Source of the DNA: Pseudomonas viridiflava
GTDB taxonomy: Bacteria > Pseudomonadota > Gammaproteobacteria > Pseudomonadales > Pseudomonadaceae
Reading direction: 5' to 3'
NCBI RefSeq assembly: GCF_900580865.1
Contig: NZ_UTBZ01000134.1
Location: 1-64,000, forward strand
DNA length: 64,000 nt
The translations under genes were made by a program, and so were the position numbers. The stretch's first letter is position 1. Each line of letters opens with the position of its first letter. The notes beneath the pieces are model-generated. The model saw nothing but the letters and a program-made list of their open reading frames with translations, searched no databases and was not told the origin of the DNA. Shown in pieces: positions 52,539 to 61,243 of the stretch.

Positions 52539-53357
52539 ATGCAGCCCATGCTGAATATCGCGCTGCGCGCCGCCCGCAGCGCCAGTGAACTGATCTTCCG
52601 CTCCATCGAGCGCCTGGATACCATCAAGGTCGACGAAAAAGACGCCAAGGATTATGTATCCGAGGTCGATCGCGCCGCCGAACAGAAAATCATCGACGCC
52701 CTGCGCAAGGCTTACCCGAATCACTCGATCCAGGGTGAAGAGACTGGCCTGCACGCTGGCACCGGCATCGAAGGCGAAGAGTACCTGTGGATCATCGATC
52801 CGCTGGACGGCACTACCAACTTCCTGCGTGGCATTCCGCACTTCGCTGTCAGCATTGCCTGTAAGTACCGTGGTCGCCTGGAACACGCAGTGGTTCTGGA
52901 CCCGGTTCGCCAGGAAGAATTCACCGCCAGCCGTGGTCGCGGCGCTCAACTGAACGGTCGTCGCCTGCGCGTCAGTGGTCGCACCAGCCTCGACGGCGCC
53001 CTGCTGGGTACCGGTTTCCCGTTCCGTGACGACCAGATGGACAACCTCGACAACTACCTGGGCATGTTCCGCGCCCTAGTTGGCCAGACCGCCGGCATCC
53101 GCCGCGCAGGCTCGGCGAGCCTGGACCTGGCCTATGTGGCTGCCGGTCGTTTCGATGCATTCTGGGAGTCGGGCCTATCCGAGTGGGACATGGCTGCAGG
53201 CGCCCTGCTGATTCAAGAAGCCGGCGGCCTGGTGAGCGACTTCACCGGCGGTCACGACTTCCTTGAAAAAGGCCACATCGTTGCCGGCAACACCAAATGC
53301 TTCAAGGCAGTATTGACGGCGATCCAGCCGCACCTGCCGGCCTCGCTGAAGCGCTAA
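52539..53357 (+). CDS. suhB: Inositol-1-monophosphatase SuhB
   Basis: A 272-residue Mg-dependent phosphatase of the inositol monophosphatase family, with metal ligands in QGEETG and DPLDGTTNF and the C-terminal WESGLSEWDMAAGALLIQEAGG motif. In E. coli SuhB also joins the rRNA antitermination complex, and in P. aeruginosa it affects virulence gene expression. It starts at ATG 52539 after a weak SD and is followed by a strong terminator. Confidence 0.95.
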   Translation: MQPMLNIALRAARSASELIFRSIERLDTIKVDEKDAKDYVSEVDRAAEQKIIDALRKAYPNHSIQGEETGLHAGTGIEGEEYLWIIDPLDGTTNFLRGIPHFAVSIACKYRGRLEHAVVLDPVRQEEFTASRGRGAQLNGRRLRVSGRTSLDGALLGTGFPFRDDQMDNLDNYLGMFRALVGQTAGIRRAGSASLDLAYVAAGRFDAFWESGLSEWDMAAGALLIQEAGGLVSDFTGGHDFLEKGHIVAGNTKCFKAVLTAIQPHLPASLKR

Positions 53358-53373
53358 GCTTCCGGCGAAACGC

Positions 53374-53401
53374 AAAAAGCACCCTTCGGGGTGCTTTTTT
53401 T
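53374..53401 (+). terminator. Rho-independent terminator of suhB
   Basis: Stem AAAAAGCACCC / GGGTGCTTTTT with tetraloop TTCG, followed by T7. Confidence 0.95.
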
Positions 53402-53439
53402 ATGTCTGGAATTCGATCTTCAGATCACCAAAATCTTCA

Positions 53440-53531
53440 TGTGGGAGCGAGCCTGCTCGCGAATGCGGTGTGCCAGCCGACATTAATGTTGACTGTCAGA
53501 ATGCATTCGCGAGCAGGCTCGCTCCCACAAG
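53440..53531. repeat. REPIN, family A
   Basis: Arms 'gtgggagcgagcctgctcgc' and 'gcgagcaggctcgctcccac' around about 45 bases that contain a small inverted pair (ccgacattaatgtt / gactgtcag region). It is flanked by two terminators in the suhB-glycine-zipper convergent gap, a protected non-coding niche. Confidence 0.88.
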
Positions 53532-53562
53532 GGGTCACGGTACAGCCAGAAATTCCGGGTAC

Positions 53563-53593
53563 AAAAAAAGCACCCCGCAGGGTGCTTCTTTTT
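53563..53593 (-). terminator. Rho-independent terminator of the glycine-zipper gene
   Basis: On the minus strand, AAGCACCC-tgcg-GGGTGCTT is followed by T5 or more. The stem is nearly the same sequence as the suhB terminator. Confidence 0.9.
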
Positions 53594-53607
53594 AAAACAG
53601 TCGGTCT

Positions 53608-54156
53608 TTACTGAGCCGGCTCATTCTGCGACAGAATCAGCTTGCCTTCCTTGTCGACCGGAATCTGGTTGCCCGGATCGCGATCCATCCGCACTTTGCC
53701 TTCCTTGCCATCGAGCGAGTAACGCACGTCGTAACCGACGACCTTGTCACTGATGTCATTGACCGTGTTGCAGCGGGTTTGCGTGGTGGTGTAGGTGTCA
53801 CGCTCTTGCATGCCTTCCTGCACCTTGTTACCCGCATAACCGCCACCGACCGCACCGGCTACCGTGGCAATTTTCTTGCCGGTGCCGCCGCCAATCTGAT
53901 TACCCAGCAAACCACCTGCCAGCGCACCGACGACGGTACCGGCAATCTGGTGTTGATCTTTTACCGGTGCCTGACGAGTCACTGTCACGTCCTTGCACAC
54001 TTCACGTGGAGTCTTGATCTGTGTTTTAACCGGTTCAACGGCCAATACTTGCGCATACTCAGGGCCGCTTTTAACCAGGCTGTAGGTGGCAACAGCACCC
54101 CCGGCAGTCACACCGACAGCACCCAATACCGCACCAACCAGCAACGACTTGTTCAC
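53608..54156 (-). CDS. Glycine-zipper 2TM domain envelope protein
   Basis: A 182-residue protein with an N-terminal hydrophobic segment (LLVGAVLGAVGVTAGGAVATY) that may serve as signal or anchor. The glycine-zipper pair is at about 72-115 (AGTVVGALAGGLLGNQIGGG, VAGAVGGGYAGNKVQEGMQ), the motif of the SlyB/OmpA-like 2TM family. Two Cys (CKDV, TRCNT) could form a disulfide. The C-terminal part is a small beta region (VVGYDVRYSLDGKEGKVRMD). Located downstream of secDF behind a terminator. Exact role unknown. Confidence 0.8.
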   Translation of the reverse strand: MNKSLLVGAVLGAVGVTAGGAVATYSLVKSGPEYAQVLAVEPVKTQIKTPREVCKDVTVTRQAPVKDQHQIAGTVVGALAGGLLGNQIGGGTGKKIATVAGAVGGGYAGNKVQEGMQERDTYTTTQTRCNTVNDISDKVVGYDVRYSLDGKEGKVRMDRDPGNQIPVDKEGKLILSQNEPAQ

Positions 54157-54214
54157 ATGAACCTCCTGACCATCACATGCGGGACGCGCCCGCGCTTCTC
54201 CCAGCCTTGGAGCA

Positions 54215-54248
54215 TAAAAAAAGGCGCGAGTTCAACTCGCGCCTTTCT
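54215..54248 (-). terminator. Rho-independent terminator of the yajC-secDF operon
   Basis: On the minus strand, AAAGGCGCGAGT-tgaa-CTCGCGCCTTT is followed by T7. Confidence 0.93.
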
Positions 54249-54277
54249 TGGGCTGACAGCCGGAAAAACGATGGCCG

Positions 54278-55192
54278 TTATGGACGGTCGTCGACTTCCT
54301 TCTCGGTGTTCGCCGGAGGAATCAGATCCTCGGTGGTCAGGTTCAGCCAGATCAGCACCACGTTAGCGATGTAGATCGACGAGTAAGTACCCGCCAGAAC
54401 ACCGATAAACAGCGCGATCGAGAAGCCGAACAGGTTGTCACCGCCAAAGAACAGCAGCGCCGCGATCGCCAGCAAAGTCGAGATCGACGTCGCCATGGTG
54501 CGCAGCAGGGTTTGCGTGGTCGAGATGTTGATGTTCTCGATCAGCGTTGCCTTGCGCAGCACACGGAAGTTCTCACGAACCCGGTCGAATACCACGATGG
54601 TGTCGTTCAGCGAGTAACCGATGATCGCCAGCACCGCCGCCAGCACGGTCAGATCGAAAGTGATCTGGAAGTACGACAGGATACCGATGGTGACGATCAC
54701 GTCGTGAATCAGCGAAACAATGGCGCCGACCGCGAATTTCCACTGAAAGCGGAAAGCCAGGTAGATCAGGATACCGCCGAGCGCCAGCAGCATGCCGAGG
54801 CCGCCCTGGTCACGCAGTTCTTCACCGACCTGCGGGCCGACGAACTCGACACGCTTGACCGTCGCCGGGTTGTCGCCGCCGACCTTCAGCAGCGCTTCCG
54901 CCACCTGATGGCCCAGTTGCGGGTCTTCACCTGGCATGCGCACCAGCAGATCGGTAGTCGCACCGAAGCTCTGCACGATTGCTTCGTGGTAACCCGACGT
55001 CGCCAGCTGCTCACGCACCTTGGTAACGTCGGCCGGACGCTCGTAGGTCAGCTCGATGAGCGTACCGCCGGTGAAGTCCAGGCCCCAGTTCATACCCTTG
55101 GTCACGACACTGAACATAGCCAGCAACGTGAGAAACACTGTGACGCCGAACGCGAAGTTGCGAACGCCCATGAAGTTGATTGTACGTAACAT
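54278..55192 (-). CDS. secF: Protein translocase subunit SecF
   Basis: A 304-residue RND-type membrane protein with six helices. The N-terminal DFTGGTLIELTYE and the later GYSLNDTIVVFDRVREN motif are SecF signatures. With SecD it uses the proton gradient to pull proteins through SecYEG. It lies 9 bases after secD. Confidence 0.96.
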   Translation of the reverse strand: MLRTINFMGVRNFAFGVTVFLTLLAMFSVVTKGMNWGLDFTGGTLIELTYERPADVTKVREQLATSGYHEAIVQSFGATTDLLVRMPGEDPQLGHQVAEALLKVGGDNPATVKRVEFVGPQVGEELRDQGGLGMLLALGGILIYLAFRFQWKFAVGAIVSLIHDVIVTIGILSYFQITFDLTVLAAVLAIIGYSLNDTIVVFDRVRENFRVLRKATLIENINISTTQTLLRTMATSISTLLAIAALLFFGGDNLFGFSIALFIGVLAGTYSSIYIANVVLIWLNLTTEDLIPPANTEKEVDDRP

Positions 55193-55201
55193 GGCAGCCC
55201 C

Positions 55202-57073
55202 TTAAATCCACAACTTCTTGAAGTCACGTCCGCCGAAGATCAGGTTGACCATTGCGCGGGTCACCATGATGGCCGTGAACATCGAGGTAAAGATCCCGAG
55301 GGACATGGTCACTGCGAAACCTTTGACCGGGCCGGTGCCCATGGCAAAGAGAATCCCGCCGACCAACAACGTGGTCAGGTTGGCATCGAGAATCGCGGTG
55401 AATGCCCGGCCGAAGCCTTCGTTGATTGCACGCTGCACGGTCATGCCGGCGGCGATCTCTTCACGGATCCGCGAGAAGATCAGCACGTTGGCGTCGACCG
55501 CCATACCCATGGTCAGCACGATACCGGCGATACCCGGCAGGGTCAGCGTTGCCCCCAGCAGCGACATCAGGGCCAGCAGCAGCACCATGTTCACCGCCAG
55601 TGCGACGGTGGCGATGATGCCGAAGAAGCGGTAGATAGCGATGATGAACAGCGACACGAACAGCATGCCCCACAGCGACGCATCGATACCTTTGGTGATG
55701 TTGTCAGCACCCAGGCTCGGGCCGATGGTGCGCTCTTCAGCGAAGTACATCGGTGCGGCCAGACCACCGGCACGCAGCAGCAGCGCCAGTTCGGACGACT
55801 CGCCCTGACCGTTCAGGCCAGTGATGCGGAACTGAGCACCCAGCGGCGACTGAATGGTCGCCAGGCTGATGATCTTCTTCTCTTCTTTGAACGTTTGAAC
55901 GGCAACGTCTTTCTCGACGCCATCGACCACTTGCTTGGTGTAAGTGGTGATCGGACGCTGTTCGATGAAGATCACCGCCATGCTGCGACCGACGTTCGAA
56001 CGGGTGGCGCGGCTCATCAGCTCGCCACCGTGACCATCCAGACGGATATTCACTTCCGGGGTGCCGTGCTCGCCGAAACCGGCCTTGGCGTCGGTCACCT
56101 GGTCACCGGTGATGATCAAACCACGCTCGATCTGTGCTGGCGGACGATTGCCTTCACGGAACTCGAAGGTTTCGGAGGTGGCTTTCGAAGCACCCGGCTC
56201 AGCAGCCAGACGGAACTCAAGGTTGGCCGTCTTGCCGAGAATACGCTTGGCTTCGGCAGTGTCCTGCACGCCCGGCAGCTCAACCACGATGCGGTTGGCG
56301 CCCTGACGCTGAACGATTGGTTCGGCAACACCCAGCTCGTTGACGCGGTTACGTACCGTGGTCAAGTTCTGCTTGATGGAGTATTCACGGATTTCCGCCA
56401 GCTTGGCCGGGGTCATCGCCAGACGCAGCACCGGTTGACCGTTGAGGTCGGCCGGAACAATGTCGAAATCGTTGAAGTTCTTGCGGATCAGTGCACGGGC
56501 CTGTTCGCGGGAATCTTCATCACTGAAGCCCAACTGAATGGCACCGCCCAGTTGCGGCAGGCTGCGATAACGCAGTTTCTCTTTGCGCAGCAGGCTCTTG
56601 ACGTCGCCTTCGTAGACTTTCAGGCGTGCATCGAGGGCTTTATCCATGTCCACTTCCAGCAGGAAGTGCACACCACCGGACAAGTCCAGACCCAGCTTCA
56701 TCGGGTGCGCGCCCAGATTGCGCAGCCATTGCGGGGTGGTCTGTGCCAGGTTCAGCGCGACGACGTAGTCATCACCCAACGCCTTGCGCACAACGTCTTT
56801 GGCCGGCAGCTGGTCTTCAGCCTTGCTCAGACGGATCAGACCGCCCTTGCCGTTGGCGGCCAGCGTGGCTGCCTTGACGTTGATCCCGGACTCCTTGAGC
56901 GCAGTGCTCACACGATCCAGATCAGCCTGATTGACTTGCAGCGCAGTGCTTGCACCGCTGACCTGAATGGCCGGGTCATCGGGGTATAGATTCGGAGCGG
57001 AATAAATCAGACCGATCGCCAGCACCGCCAGGATCAGAATGTATTTCCACAGAGGATATTTGTTCAGCATCAC
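55202..57073 (-). CDS. secD: Protein translocase subunit SecD
   Basis: A 623-residue membrane protein. The first membrane helix (LWKYILILAVLAIGLIYSAP) is followed by a large periplasmic region (about 30-440; LGLDLSGGVHFLLEVD) and five further helices with GMAVDANVLIFSRIREE. The start is either of two adjacent ATGs at 57073 or 57070. Middle gene of yajC-secD-secF. Confidence 0.96.
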   Translation of the reverse strand: MMLNKYPLWKYILILAVLAIGLIYSAPNLYPDDPAIQVSGASTALQVNQADLDRVSTALKESGINVKAATLAANGKGGLIRLSKAEDQLPAKDVVRKALGDDYVVALNLAQTTPQWLRNLGAHPMKLGLDLSGGVHFLLEVDMDKALDARLKVYEGDVKSLLRKEKLRYRSLPQLGGAIQLGFSDEDSREQARALIRKNFNDFDIVPADLNGQPVLRLAMTPAKLAEIREYSIKQNLTTVRNRVNELGVAEPIVQRQGANRIVVELPGVQDTAEAKRILGKTANLEFRLAAEPGASKATSETFEFREGNRPPAQIERGLIITGDQVTDAKAGFGEHGTPEVNIRLDGHGGELMSRATRSNVGRSMAVIFIEQRPITTYTKQVVDGVEKDVAVQTFKEEKKIISLATIQSPLGAQFRITGLNGQGESSELALLLRAGGLAAPMYFAEERTIGPSLGADNITKGIDASLWGMLFVSLFIIAIYRFFGIIATVALAVNMVLLLALMSLLGATLTLPGIAGIVLTMGMAVDANVLIFSRIREEIAAGMTVQRAINEGFGRAFTAILDANLTTLLVGGILFAMGTGPVKGFAVTMSLGIFTSMFTAIMVTRAMVNLIFGGRDFKKLWI

Positions 57074-57134
57074 GCCGCCCGTTATGAACGCGGGGCGCCT
57101 TGCGCGCCCCGTCGATTGAGTAGAAGTTGTTGCT

Positions 57135-57473
57135 TCAGATCGCTTTCAGCGTGCCTTTTGGCAGCGTGGCGGCGATGGCGCCTTTCTGGAACTTCATTTC
57201 GACGGTGTCGGAAACTTCCAGAACCACGAAGTCATCAGCAACTTTAGTGATCTTGCCAGCGATGCCGCCGGTGGTGACCACTTCGTCGCCCTTCTGCAGG
57301 CTGCTCAGCAGGTTTTTCTGCTCTTTGGCGCGCTTGGCCTGTGGACGCCAGATCATCAGGTAGAAGATGACCAGGAAGCCGACCAGGAAAATCCACTCGA
57401 AACCGCCGCCCATTGGGCCGGCAGCAGCCGGTGCAGCCGCGTCAGCCATGGCGTTAGAGATAAAAAAGCTCAT
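57135..57473 (-). CDS. yajC: Preprotein translocase accessory subunit YajC
   Basis: A 112-residue single-span membrane protein. The helix WIFLVGFLVIFYLMIWRPQ is followed by the cytoplasmic YajC signature RAKEQKNLLSSLQKGDEVVTTGGIAGKI. It joins SecDF in the holotranslocon. It lies between tgt and secD, the common order tgt-yajC-secD-secF. Confidence 0.96.
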   Translation of the reverse strand: MSFFISNAMADAAAPAAAGPMGGGFEWIFLVGFLVIFYLMIWRPQAKRAKEQKNLLSSLQKGDEVVTTGGIAGKITKVADDFVVLEVSDTVEMKFQKGAIAATLPKGTLKAI

Positions 57474-57516
57474 TTAGCACTCCAGTTGCAAATGTTGAAT
57501 CTTGGGGTCAGAAAAC

Positions 57517-58650
57517 TCAGTCCAAAGGCGGAACGGGGAGCCCGCGTTTGGCGTAGAAGGCATCGACAAAGGCGGCCAATGTACCCTGTTGAATAGCCTC
57601 GCGCAAACCAGCCATCAGCACCTGATAATGGCGCAAGTTATGGATGGTATTGAGCATGCTTCCCAGCATTTCGCCGCACTTGTCCAGGTGATGCAGATAA
57701 GCGCGGGAGAAGTTCTGGCAGGTATAGCAATCGCAGGTCGGATCCAGCGGCGATTCATCATGGCGATGGAACGCGTTACGGATCTTCAGCACGCCTGTAT
57801 CAATGAACAGATGCCCATTGCGGGCATTACGGGTTGGCATCACGCAATCGAACATGTCCACACCGCGGCGCACACCCTCAACCAGATCTTCCGGTTTGCC
57901 AACGCCCATAAGGTAACGAGGTTTGTCAGCCGGCATCATGCCCGGCAGATAATCCAGCACTTTGATCATCTCGTGCTTCGGCTCGCCCACCGACAGACCG
58001 CCAATGGCCAGGCCATCGAAGCCGATCTTGTCGAGGCCTTCCAGCGAGCGCATGCGCAGATCCTGGTGCATGCCACCCTGCACGATACCGAACAGCGCCG
58101 CGGTGTTTTCACCGTGGGCATTTTTCGAGCGCTGCGCCCAGCGCAACGACAGCTCCATCGACACGCGGGCGACGTCTTCGTCAGCCGGATACGGCGTGCA
58201 TTCGTCGAAAATCATCACGATGTCGGAGCCGAGATCGCGCTGCACCTGCATCGATTCTTCCGGCCCCATGAACACTTTGGCGCCGTCGACCGGGGAGGCG
58301 AAGGTCACGCCCTCCTCCTTGATCTTGCGCATCGCGCCGAGGCTGAACACCTGGAAACCACCGGAGTCGGTGAGGATCGGGCCTTTCCACTGCATGAAAT
58401 CGTGCAGGTCGCCGTGTTCCTTGATCACTTGGGTGCCAGGACGCAGCCACAAGTGAAAGGTGTTGCCGAGAATGATTTCTGCGCCGGTGGCAACGATGTC
58501 ACGCGGCAACATGCCCTTGACCGTGCCGTAAGTGCCCACCGGCATGAACGCCGGGGTCTCGACGGTGCCACGCGGGAAGGTCAGACGACCACGTCGGGCC
58601 TTGCCATCGGTGGCCAGAAGTTCAAAGGACATGCGACATTCGCGACTCAT
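57517..58650 (-). CDS. tgt: tRNA-guanine transglycosylase
   Basis: A 377-residue TIM-barrel enzyme exchanging G34 for preQ1 in Asp, Asn, His and Tyr tRNAs. The general acid/base Asp is in LTDSGGFQVFSL. The zinc site is CDCYTC with a following His (AYLHHL). The start at 58650 (MSREC) has the SD AGAGGAAA and overlaps the queA stop (ATGA); the alternative ATG at 58632 would give the family's common N-terminus MSFELLAT. Confidence 0.95.
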   Translation of the reverse strand: MSRECRMSFELLATDGKARRGRLTFPRGTVETPAFMPVGTYGTVKGMLPRDIVATGAEIILGNTFHLWLRPGTQVIKEHGDLHDFMQWKGPILTDSGGFQVFSLGAMRKIKEEGVTFASPVDGAKVFMGPEESMQVQRDLGSDIVMIFDECTPYPADEDVARVSMELSLRWAQRSKNAHGENTAALFGIVQGGMHQDLRMRSLEGLDKIGFDGLAIGGLSVGEPKHEMIKVLDYLPGMMPADKPRYLMGVGKPEDLVEGVRRGVDMFDCVMPTRNARNGHLFIDTGVLKIRNAFHRHDESPLDPTCDCYTCQNFSRAYLHHLDKCGEMLGSMLNTIHNLRHYQVLMAGLREAIQQGTLAAFVDAFYAKRGLPVPPLD

Positions 58651-59711
58651 TCTGTTTCCTCTGGGCCTGTTTGTTCAGGGGCAGTCGGTGCGGGATTACG
58701 GGTGATGAACATCGCATCACCGTAGCTGAAAAAGCGGTAACCGTTGTCGACGGCGGCCTTATAGGCAGCCATGGTCTCGGGATAACCGGCAAATGCCGAA
58801 ACCAGCATCAACAGCGTCGATTCCGGCAAATGGAAATTGGTCACCAGGGCGTCGACCACATGGAACGGCCGGCCCGGGAAGATAAAGATATCGGTGTCGC
58901 CACTGAACGGCTTGAGCACGCCATCGCGCGCGGCACTTTCCAACGAACGCACGCTGGTGGTGCCGACGGCAATCACCCGACCACCACGCGCACGGCACGC
59001 TGCGACCGCATCGACCACGTCCTGGCCGACTTCCAGCCATTCGGTGTGCATGTGGTGATCTTCAAGCTTCTCGACGCGCACTGGCTGGAACGTCCCCGCG
59101 CCCACGTGCAGCGTGACGAACGTGGTCTCGACGCCCTTGGCGGCAATTGCTTCCATCAGCGACTGATCGAAATGCAGCCCTGCGGTCGGCGCCGCCACCG
59201 CACCGAGTTTCTCGGCGTACACGGTCTGATAACGCTCGCGATCCGAACCTTCGTCCGGGCGGTCTATATAAGGAGGCAACGGCATGTGCCCGACGCGATC
59301 AAGCAGCGGCAACACTTCTTCAGCGAAGCCGAGCTCGAACAACGCATCGTGACGCGCAAGCATTTCTGCCTCGCCACCACCGTCGATAAGGATCTTCGAA
59401 CCCGGCTTCGGCGACTTGCTGGAACGCACATGGGCCAGCACGCGATGCGTATCGAGCACCCGCTCAACGAGGATTTCCAGCTTGCCGCCCGAGGCTTTCT
59501 GCCCGAACAGCCGCGCCGGAATCACCCGGGTATTGTTGAACACCATCAAATCGCCTGGGCGCAAATGCTCAAGCAAATCAGTGAATTGACGGTGTGCGAG
59601 GGCGCCGCTCGGCCCGTCAAGGGTCAGCAGGCGACTACCGCGACGCTCGGCCAAAGGGTGGCGGGCGATCAGCGAATCAGGGAGCTCGAAAGTAAAGTCA
59701 GCAACGCGCAT
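58647..59711 (-). CDS. queA: S-adenosylmethionine:tRNA ribosyltransferase-isomerase
   Basis: A 354-residue enzyme that moves the ribosyl group of SAM onto preQ1-modified tRNA to form epoxyqueuosine, the step after Tgt. Signatures are MRVADFTFELPDSLIARHP, DLMVFNNTRVIPARL, APTAGLHFDQ and LPESTLLMLVSAF. It is first in queA-tgt-yajC-secDF and divergent from tRNA-Leu. Confidence 0.96.
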   Translation of the reverse strand: MRVADFTFELPDSLIARHPLAERRGSRLLTLDGPSGALAHRQFTDLLEHLRPGDLMVFNNTRVIPARLFGQKASGGKLEILVERVLDTHRVLAHVRSSKSPKPGSKILIDGGGEAEMLARHDALFELGFAEEVLPLLDRVGHMPLPPYIDRPDEGSDRERYQTVYAEKLGAVAAPTAGLHFDQSLMEAIAAKGVETTFVTLHVGAGTFQPVRVEKLEDHHMHTEWLEVGQDVVDAVAACRARGGRVIAVGTTSVRSLESAARDGVLKPFSGDTDIFIFPGRPFHVVDALVTNFHLPESTLLMLVSAFAGYPETMAAYKAAVDNGYRFFSYGDAMFITRNPAPTAPEQTGPEETE

Positions 59712-59776
59712 GATGGGGTTCGTCTAGCAGGGCCGGAAAGTCTAGCGGAAATATCGAAAATTCTCTATGTACCTGA

Positions 59777-59805
59777 TTGACCGACGGTAATCTCATCTCT
59801 ATACT
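59777..59805 (+). promoter_or_regulatory. Promoter of tRNA-Leu
   Basis: TTGACC (59777-59782) and TATACT (59800-59805) with a 17-base spacer, ending 13 bases before the tRNA. Confidence 0.82.
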
Positions 59806-59818
59806 TCGCCGCCATTGA

Positions 59819-59903
59819 GCCCTGATGGCGGAATTGGTAGACGCGGCGGATTCAAAATCCGTTTTCGAAAGGAGTGGGAGTTCGAGTCTCCCTCGGGGCA
59901 CCA
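59819..59903 (+). tRNA. tRNA-Leu (anticodon CAA)
   Basis: An 85-base class II tRNA with long variable arm and encoded CCA. The acceptor stem GCCCTGA pairs with TCGGGGC. The anticodon stem GCGGA/TCCGT encloses loop TTCAAAA, giving CAA, which reads UUG. The T arm GGGAG-TTCGAGT-CTCCC is canonical. tRNA genes of this kind are frequent integration sites; the AT-rich defence locus begins about 500 bases downstream. Confidence 0.97.
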
Positions 59904-59910
59904 AAATTAA

Positions 59911-59941
59911 GAAAGGTCTTGCTTAGCAAGGCCTTTTTTTT
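59911..59941 (+). terminator. Terminator of tRNA-Leu
   Basis: Stem AAGGTCTTGC / GCAAGGCCTT (one G-T pair) with loop TTA and a T9 tail. Confidence 0.93.
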
Positions 59942-59995
59942 CGTCTGCCGGAAAGTGCCGCTGGCCGCCCGGCGAGATCCCACAAAGGTCACCCC

Positions 59996-60325
59996 ATGGA
60001 AACGTCACTGGAAACAGTCGCCCTTTTCTCCCTCAAGCTCGCTTACGAGGAAGAAGGCCTGAGCCCGATCCTGCGGGATGACATGGTCATGAGTGATTAC
60101 CAGAAAGATGTGTTCGAACTGCTGGTGCGGCGCGGGGATGTCGAGACCATTCAGTTCAAGATGAACGAATGCCTGAGCTTGGCGATGGATGCCTTGGGTG
60201 GTGTTGAGAAACCACTAGGGCGGGAGTTGCAGAAGTTGTCAGCTGAGTTCAGCGGGGCGCGTTCGCTGGAGCAGCTGGATCAGCCGCTCCTTGCGCTCAA
60301 GGGCTATTTAAAAGAGATACTATAG
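59996..60325 (+). CDS. Small conserved hypothetical protein
   Basis: A 109-residue acidic, probably all-helical protein (METSLETVAL ... LLALKGYLKEIL) with no recognisable domain, no signal peptide and no Cys. Its codon use matches the core genome, unlike the AT-rich genes that follow, so I take it as native. It lies 55 bases after the tRNA terminator and is convergent with the DCL-family gene. Function unknown. The next stretch, 60326-60454, is AT-rich with no gene. Confidence 0.6.
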   Translation: METSLETVALFSLKLAYEEEGLSPILRDDMVMSDYQKDVFELLVRRGDVETIQFKMNECLSLAMDALGGVEKPLGRELQKLSAEFSGARSLEQLDQPLLALKGYLKEIL

Positions 60326-60454
60326 GTATTACTTGAGCCAACTAATATATATAGAACCCTACTGTAAATCCTTCAGCGCCCGAAAAACGCACCTAAAACT
60401 CAGCCTCACATAACTAAAAATACAAATACCAAGCATAAATAACAACTCACCACA

Positions 60455-61120
60455 CTAAGAACGACTCGGAATTTCGTAACGCTTAAAAATCTCAAGGCTC
60501 GCAACTTTAAGATGATAACTTAAAAAATTATCCGCCATACTAGGATCAGAAAAAACGGCAGAATATTGCATGTCAGCCCCTCTCGAAATCAAACGTTCTG
60601 ATACTGTAATATTATGGAATTCAATAAATCCCTCTACAATCTCCCTAAAGCGGGGAGTCGTATGTCGATAATCAGACGTAGTAAATGTAGTAAGAACCCC
60701 GGTCTTGCGGCAAGCAATTTCGCCCCCAGCGATCTCAAATAAACGTTTCTTTCTATCAGAAACAGAATTAGCAACTGATCTCTGGCAAGCTTGATAGAAG
60801 CAGGCTTTCAAACTAGGAGAAGTTCCCCTAACGCATGTTTTGTAAGAGAAATCTGTCTTCGACCCATCATTTCTGTGCACATGAAAACAACTCGATGGAT
60901 GGTCAGTTGATCTGCCCCGATAAATGCCTACAACACCACTTCCAATCTTTGAGTCAGCGTCTGGATGCCTCTGAAGCAACTCATAAACAAATTCTTCATC
61001 TACCGCATCTAGATACTCATCATCTTCATAACGATCCAAAACACCTTTAAAAAATGCGTCAGCTTCACCTTGCTTATCAAATTTGATACTAGGCAATACT
61101 ACTGGCTTTGAAACACCCAT
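60455..61120 (-). CDS. DCL-family (DUF3223) protein next to a Hachiman locus
   Basis: A 221-residue protein (ATG 61120, after GGTGAG). The first half resembles the DCL/DUF3223 domain: FFKGVLDRY near the start, DEEFVYELLQRHPDADSKIG, then CFHVHRNDGSKTDFSYKTC. The name comes from a plant protein needed for plastid rRNA processing. The second half carries CFYQACQRSVAN, EIACRKTG and FTTSDYRHTTPRFREIVEGF, with several Cys/His that could bind metal or nucleic acid. It follows hamB on the same strand after 123 bases and shares its AT-rich codon use. It may be a third component of the defence locus or an independent cargo gene. Confidence 0.6.
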   Translation of the reverse strand: MGVSKPVVLPSIKFDKQGEADAFFKGVLDRYEDDEYLDAVDEEFVYELLQRHPDADSKIGSGVVGIYRGRSTDHPSSCFHVHRNDGSKTDFSYKTCVRGTSPSLKACFYQACQRSVANSVSDRKKRLFEIAGGEIACRKTGVLTTFTTSDYRHTTPRFREIVEGFIEFHNITVSERLISRGADMQYSAVFSDPSMADNFLSYHLKVASLEIFKRYEIPSRS

Positions 61121-61243
61121 CACTCACCCCAATTTACCAAACCAAGTTAGACCTTTCCATATTGATACCGCCAACAAAACCAACCCACATCAATACGACA
61201 GATAATAGAACACTTTTCCCCGCTGCTTATTCAAAAAACTTTT

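Noticed and set aside
59904..60454. Integrase or attachment-site repeat next to tRNA-Leu
   Set aside because: No recombinase gene and no second copy of the tRNA 3' end could be seen within the window; the far end of the island is outside it.
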